Below are positions 60,039 through 64,000 of a stretch of DNA of 64,000 bases, one piece after another. This DNA is from Hydrogenophaga sp. RAC07. Its GTDB lineage: Bacteria; Pseudomonadota; Gammaproteobacteria; Burkholderiales; Burkholderiaceae_C. How positions within the stretch are numbered: the first letter of the stretch is position 1; each line of letters starts with the position of its first letter. The DNA lies in NCBI RefSeq assembly GCF_001713375.1, contig NZ_CP016449.1:372001-436000 (forward strand), in the 5' to 3' direction. The notes below the pieces were generated by a model. The model did no database searches. It saw nothing but the letters and a program-made list of their open reading frames with translations, and had not been told where the DNA came from. Both the position numbers and the translations under genes were made by a program.

Positions 60039-61127
60039 ATGTCACTCATCCCCGCCACCATCCTCACCGGTTTCCTGGGCTCGGGAAAAACCACACTGCT
60101 CAAACGCGTGCTCACCGAGGCGCACGGCCAGAAGATCGCGGTGATCGAGAACGAATTCGGTGAAGAGAACATCGACAACGAGATCCTGGTGGCCGACACC
60201 ACCGAGAACATCATCCAGATGAGCAACGGCTGCATCTGCTGCAGCATCCGCGACGACCTACGCGCCACGCTGCGCGATCTGGCCGAAAAGAAGCGCAAGG
60301 GTGAACTCGATTTCGACCGCGTGGTGATCGAAACCACCGGCCTGGCCGATCCCGGCCCGGTCGCACAGACGTTTTTCATGGACGACGAGGTGGCCGAGCA
60401 GTACCTGCTGGACTCCATCCTCACGCTGGTGGACGCCAAACACGCCGCGCAGCAGCTCAACGACCGTCAGGAAGCGCGCCGCCAGGTGGGCTTTGCCGAC
60501 CAGATCTTCATCAGCAAGGCCGACCTGGTGAGCGCCGAGGACCTGGACGCGCTGACCCACCGCCTCAAGCACATGAACCCGCGCGCGCCCATGCGGGCCA
60601 CGCATTTCGGTGAGGTGTCGCTCAAGGAGGTGTTCGACCTTCGCGGCTTCAACCTGAACGCCAAGCTCGACATCGACCCGGACTTCCTCAAGGTCGACGA
60701 TCACGACCATGCCGACCACGATCACGAACATGGTGAGCACTGCGACCACCCGTCGCACAAGCAGGAGCATGGTCACGACCACGGGCATGACCATGGCCAT
60801 CAAGGGCAGGGCCACCACCATCACCACGACGATGACGTGAAAAGCTTCGTTTACCGCGCCACCCGGGCGTTCAACCCGGCCAAGCTGGAAGACTTCCTGG
60901 GTGCCATCGTGCAGGTGTATGGCCCGCGCATGCTGCGCTACAAGGGCGTGCTCGACATGGACGGCACCGACCGCAAGGTGATCTTCCAGGGCGTTCACCA
61001 GCTCATGGGCAGCGATCTGGGCCCACCGTGGGCCGAAGGCGAGCAGCGCATGAGCAAGATGGTGTTCATCGGCATCGACCTGCCGCGCGACATCCTGGTG
61101 CAGGGCCTGGACCAGAGTCTGGTCTGA
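60039..61127 (+). CDS. CobW/COG0523 family GTP-binding protein with His-rich loop
   Basis: 362 residues. Walker A GFLGSGKTT (11-19), the metal motif Cys65-Ile-Cys67-Cys68, Switch ETTGLADPGP, and SKAD as guanine site. Residues about 225-268 are a His/Asp-rich metal-binding stretch (DHDHADHDHEHGEHCDH and similar). The CobW C-terminal domain follows. The group includes zinc metallochaperones (ZNG1/ZigA-like) and nitrile hydratase activators. It is next to dksA. No Zur-like palindrome was seen upstream. Confidence 0.92.
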   Translation: MSLIPATILTGFLGSGKTTLLKRVLTEAHGQKIAVIENEFGEENIDNEILVADTTENIIQMSNGCICCSIRDDLRATLRDLAEKKRKGELDFDRVVIETTGLADPGPVAQTFFMDDEVAEQYLLDSILTLVDAKHAAQQLNDRQEARRQVGFADQIFISKADLVSAEDLDALTHRLKHMNPRAPMRATHFGEVSLKEVFDLRGFNLNAKLDIDPDFLKVDDHDHADHDHEHGEHCDHPSHKQEHGHDHGHDHGHQGQGHHHHHDDDVKSFVYRATRAFNPAKLEDFLGAIVQVYGPRMLRYKGVLDMDGTDRKVIFQGVHQLMGSDLGPPWAEGEQRMSKMVFIGIDLPRDILVQGLDQSLV

Positions 61128-61216
61128 GCACCGAGCCGCCGTGCTGTTTGTCTCGCTTCTCCAACGTCTGGGTTTCCCCTCACGACCGGATTCCGGGAGC
61201 GTCGCCGCCACCTCGT

Positions 61217-61222
61217 TACAAT
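61217..61222 (+). promoter_or_regulatory. -10-like TACAAT upstream of dksA
   Basis: TACAAT ends eight bases before an ATG at 61231 that is in frame with dksA. It most likely drives dksA, with either a leaderless long form or a 170-base 5' leader. Confidence 0.5.
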
Positions 61223-61401
61223 CGCGCCCCATGCCGGTGGCCCGGCGGTCTTCCAGTGCAGGTGCTCGCCAACGGCCGAGTCCCGGTTCAGGGAGGGGTA
61301 TAACCTTCCAACCGTCGGCCATGCCGACACAGGTTGATGCGGCCCAACCCCGCACACCGGACCCGGATCAAGCACCGTCAGGCACTGAGAGGAGACCCGT
61401 T

Positions 61402-62619
61402 GTGAAAGCCCCGGCTACCAAGTCAGCGAAACCAGCCAAGTCCGCAGCCGCGAGCGCCAAAGGGCGATCGTCGGCGGCCAAGGCGGCTGTGCCTGCAGCG
61501 CGCAAGCCCGCGGCCAAGAGCGCCGCCAAGGTTGCGGTGAAGCCGGTCTCCAAGTCGGTTGCCAAGCCCGCGGCGAAAGCCCCGGCCAAGGTGGCCGTGA
61601 AGCCTGTTGCCAAAGCGGCCACCAAGGTGGCGCCCAAAGCCTCCAAGCCCGTGGCCAAAGCCGCCGCCAAAGGCCCTGTCAAATCGAAAGCAAGCGCACC
61701 GACCCAGAAAACCGCTTCGCCTGTTGCGAAAGCCTCCCCCAAGGCAGTGGCCAAAACCACTGCTGCGAGCAAGCCCGTTGCCGTTGCCAAGAAGGCCGCT
61801 GCACCGGTCAAGCCCACGCCTTCCCGCCCACCCGCGGTCAAGCCCACTCCGGCGAGTTCCGCCAAATCCAAGGTACAGCCCGCCGCCAAGGCGGCTGTTC
61901 CCACCGTGACCACTTCTGCTCCCCGGGCGGCCGCCGCCGCCCCCGTCTCCAAAGTTGCCAGCGCAAAGAAGGCACCGGCTCCAGCCCCCGTGGTTGTTGA
62001 GCCCACGCCACGCCCATTGGGCAAACGCGCGGCCAAAAAAGTCATGATGGAGCAGATGACCCAGGCTGCGGTGGTCCCCACCCACGCGCCCGATGCTGCC
62101 AAGGCGACTTTTTCCCACACGAACGAACGTGCCGTCATGACCCCTCCCGTCCCTTCCTCGATCCAGAAAGACCCCAAGCGGGCCAACAACTGGAAGACCC
62201 TGCCCGCCGATCAATTGACCGATCAGGACGTGCAGGCCATGCCCGACAGCGAATACATGAGCGATCTGCAGCTGGCCTATTTCCGCCGCAAGCTGTCACA
62301 GCTGAAGGCCGACATGCTGGCCAACGCGGGCGAGACCACCGAGCACTTGCGCGAAGACACGGTTGTGGTGCCCGATCCAGCCGATCGCGCCACCATCGAA
62401 GAAGAGCATGCCCTGGAGCTGCGCACCCGTGACCGCGAGCGCAAGCTGCTCAAGAAGATCGAACAGGCCATTGTCCGTATCGATTCGGGCGACTACGGTT
62501 ACTGCGAAGAGACCGGTGAGCCCATCGGTGTGGGCCGGCTGATGGCCCGCCCGACCGCCAGTCTGTCGCTTGAAGCCCAGCAGCGGCGCGAACTCAAGCA
62601 GAAGATGTTCGGGGACTGA
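61402..62619 (+). CDS. dksA: RNA polymerase-binding transcription factor DksA with long AKP-rich N-terminus
   Basis: 405 residues from GTG at 61402, chosen for the GAGAGGAGAC site six bases before it; in-frame ATGs at 61231 and 61321 would give 462 or 432 residues. Residues 1-240 are Ala/Lys/Pro/Val low complexity similar to histone H1 or PhaF tails. The C-terminal 150 residues are DksA: coiled coil SDLQLAYFRRKLSQLKADML with the DPADRATIEEE tip (D-x-x-D-x-A), then a degenerate zinc finger where only Cys368 (YCEETGEPI) of the four cysteines remains. DksA acts with ppGpp on RNA polymerase in the stringent response. Confidence 0.9.
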   Translation: MKAPATKSAKPAKSAAASAKGRSSAAKAAVPAARKPAAKSAAKVAVKPVSKSVAKPAAKAPAKVAVKPVAKAATKVAPKASKPVAKAAAKGPVKSKASAPTQKTASPVAKASPKAVAKTTAASKPVAVAKKAAAPVKPTPSRPPAVKPTPASSAKSKVQPAAKAAVPTVTTSAPRAAAAAPVSKVASAKKAPAPAPVVVEPTPRPLGKRAAKKVMMEQMTQAAVVPTHAPDAAKATFSHTNERAVMTPPVPSSIQKDPKRANNWKTLPADQLTDQDVQAMPDSEYMSDLQLAYFRRKLSQLKADMLANAGETTEHLREDTVVVPDPADRATIEEEHALELRTRDRERKLLKKIEQAIVRIDSGDYGYCEETGEPIGVGRLMARPTASLSLEAQQRRELKQKMFGD

Positions 62620-62669
62620 TCCTTCCACTTCGATTCCGACTCCGACCCCTTTCCGGCACCCAACCACCC

Positions 62670-64000
62670 ATGTCCAAGGACGATTCCAACGGCGGCTTTC
62701 TCTCGAAGGTGGTGAAGTTCGTGCGTCATCCGACCACGAGCTGGGCCGACCTGGACACGCGCCAGGCCGACCGCGAGAGCGAGTACAGCAAGGCGGCGCT
62801 GAAGGAGATGATCGAGCGCAAGCGGCGCAACGACTTCGTGCGCAAGCGTGAATTCGACATGCTGCGCAAGATCCGCAGCCGCGAGGGTACGAGCCCCGAG
62901 GGTCCAGGCATGCGGCCTTCGTTCTTCCAGAGCAGCCTGCCCTCCAAGCCCGACGACCGTGCCGAGACGCTGAAGAAGATCGACGAGATCGAAGCCCAGA
63001 TGTCGATGCAGTGGTGGAAGACCAAGGGCCCCGATTCGCTGGTGAGCACCGGTTCCAGCCTCAACCCTGCGGCGGTCAACAATTCGGGTGGCTCGCCGCT
63101 CAAGGCCAAGGAAGAGGTTCCGGCTGCCACGCCAGACCTCCAGGCGCGCAAACGCCAGGCGCAGTACGACGAGACCGAACCCGCTCCGCTGCCTGTGGCC
63201 ACCGGGAAGGCGCAGTTCGGCGCCGCTGACACCCGCAACCCCACCCCGGTCGAGCAAACGCACCCCAGCGCAGCCGCCAAGACCCCTCAGGGTCCAAGCC
63301 GCACCGGCCTGATGGCGCCCACCCAGCCCAGCGAGCTCGGCAGCTCCCATTCCGTCGGCGGTGCGTTTTCCGCGTCGCATTTCTATTCGCTCGACGTGCA
63401 GGAGATCGTTCAGGATCCCGACGTCGAAGAAGCCGCCATCCGTTTCGCCAATGGCGATGACGCGGGCGCCGAACAAGGGTTGATGGAAGTGCTGGGCGAG
63501 GGCGGTGCGAAAGTCGACGAAATCGACGACTGGCTGGCTTTGTTCGACCTCTACCGTGCCACCGGCCAGCTGGCGCCCTTCGAGAGTCGCGCGGTCGATT
63601 TTGTCAACCGCTTCAGCCGTTCCGCTCCCCAGTGGTACGACATGCCGGAGACGGTGTCGTCGATGACCGGGAAGACCTTCACGCCCACCGCCAGCAACAA
63701 CCGCGCGGTCTGGGTGAGCGAAGCCGAGCTGGACGCCCACGCGGTCGGCACATTGCAGAACGTCTTGCTGCGAGCCAAACAGCCCTGGGTGCTCGACTGG
63801 ACGCCCATGGAATCCATGGACCTCAAGGCCGCGCGCGCCTTGCTGGGCATCTTCACGCTCTGGGGCGACCAGGACGTGGAGCTGCGGTTCCTGGGCTCGG
63901 CCGTGTTCCGTGACCTCCTGAAGCACTACACCCCCTCGGGCCGCCGCGATGTGGAGCAGCTCTGGTGGGAACTGCGCATGGCGGTGCTTCGCGTGATGAA
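62670..64000 (+). CDS. Uncharacterised protein, 5' part (runs off the window)
   Basis: Open frame from ATG at 62670 to the window edge, at least 443 residues. Residues 1-60 are basic and helical (FVRHPTTSWADLDTRQADRE), 100-215 are low complexity and probably disordered, 230-300 are helical (DPDVEEAAIRFANGDDAGAEQ), and 330-440 look like a STAS-type domain (VWVSEAELDAHAVGTLQNVL, WVLDWTPMESMD, ELRFLGSAVFRDLL). Such STAS-like proteins are common in Comamonadaceae next to dksA by my reading, but I cannot name a function. No stop is seen in the window. Confidence 0.7.
   Translation, partial: MSKDDSNGGFLSKVVKFVRHPTTSWADLDTRQADRESEYSKAALKEMIERKRRNDFVRKREFDMLRKIRSREGTSPEGPGMRPSFFQSSLPSKPDDRAETLKKIDEIEAQMSMQWWKTKGPDSLVSTGSSLNPAAVNNSGGSPLKAKEEVPAATPDLQARKRQAQYDETEPAPLPVATGKAQFGAADTRNPTPVEQTHPSAAAKTPQGPSRTGLMAPTQPSELGSSHSVGGAFSASHFYSLDVQEIVQDPDVEEAAIRFANGDDAGAEQGLMEVLGEGGAKVDEIDDWLALFDLYRATGQLAPFESRAVDFVNRFSRSAPQWYDMPETVSSMTGKTFTPTASNNRAVWVSEAELDAHAVGTLQNVLLRAKQPWVLDWTPMESMDLKAARALLGIFTLWGDQDVELRFLGSAVFRDLLKHYTPSGRRDVEQLWWELRMAVLRVM

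Noticed and set aside
57514..60045. 843-codon minus-strand open frame
   Set aside because: Antisense to DUF484, xerC and the methyltransferase, all of which have clear active-site motifs.
1..64000. tRNA, rRNA, prophage or replication origin features
   Set aside because: No tRNA cloverleaf, rRNA segment, phage structural gene or DnaA-box cluster was recognised on reading; a covariance-model search was not possible.

Overview
This is a GC-rich bacterial chromosome segment, most likely from a betaproteobacterium of the order Burkholderiales, family Comamonadaceae (Hydrogenophaga/Acidovorax-like). The grounds are: Bug-type tripartite tricarboxylate transporter binding protein; AAKP-tailed phasin; a DksA with a long Ala/Lys/Pro-rich N-terminus and degenerate zinc finger; the dapF-DUF484-xerC block; a gltIJKL operon; and GC-rich palindromic intergenic repeats. 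No phage module, tRNA or rRNA gene was seen. One structural RNA is present (RNase P RNA, rnpB).

Layout. 0-6.5 kb holds accessory oxidoreductases: the tail of an ECF sigma factor, a CzcO-like flavoprotein, a DUF3237 gene coupled to a Bug binding protein with a divergent MarR regulator, a YqjM-type old yellow enzyme, and a saccharopine-dehydrogenase-like reductase. 6.6-16.1 kb is a tightly overlapping operon (TetR, SDR, carboxylase beta, acyl-CoA dehydrogenase, enoyl-CoA hydratase, biotin carboxylase alpha, second acyl-CoA dehydrogenase, thioesterase, EthD) in the order of the atu (acyclic terpene utilisation) genes. 16.1-19.1 kb is a lower-GC scar of a defence island: a DUF4420 PD-(D/E)XK gene, a 5'-truncated Z1 gene, a 575-bp internally deleted IS21-family element, and a 5'-truncated Vsr endonuclease. 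20.8-30.3 kb holds a branched-chain-type ABC transporter (LivK, F, G, M, H) with an acyl-CoA ligase, and divergently from it AtuA split into two overlapping genes plus an enoyl-CoA hydratase. The 6.6-16 kb and 20.8-30 kb blocks plausibly form one terpenoid/branched-acid uptake and catabolic locus, now separated by the island.

30-41 kb holds small enzymes, an Atm1-type ABC exporter, a two-domain alcohol-forming fatty acyl-CoA reductase like that of Marinobacter (661 aa), a PhaF/PhaI-type phasin, a patatin lipase, and TetR and LysR regulators. 41.7-45 kb is a glutamate/aspartate ABC importer with an attenuating terminator after the binding-protein gene. 45-64 kb is mostly housekeeping: pyrC, DUF3025, htpX, a glycine-zipper protein, a COG2509 flavoprotein, a VapBC-like pair, rnpB, two divergent Crp/Fnr-type regulators with TTG starts and a perfect 8-bp inverted repeat between them, a phosphoesterase, a NUDIX-MBL fusion, dapF, DUF484, xerC, an RlmI-like methyltransferase, a His-rich COG0523 GTPase, dksA, and the start of an unknown protein.

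The most striking sequence-level features are a 78-bp perfect palindrome (36-bp arms) inserted in frame in the carboxylase beta gene, a second repeat family that has extended the C-terminus of the adjacent hydratase, and the IS21-scarred Z1/DUF4420/Vsr restriction island. All functions are inferred from sequence reading alone; no database search was run.
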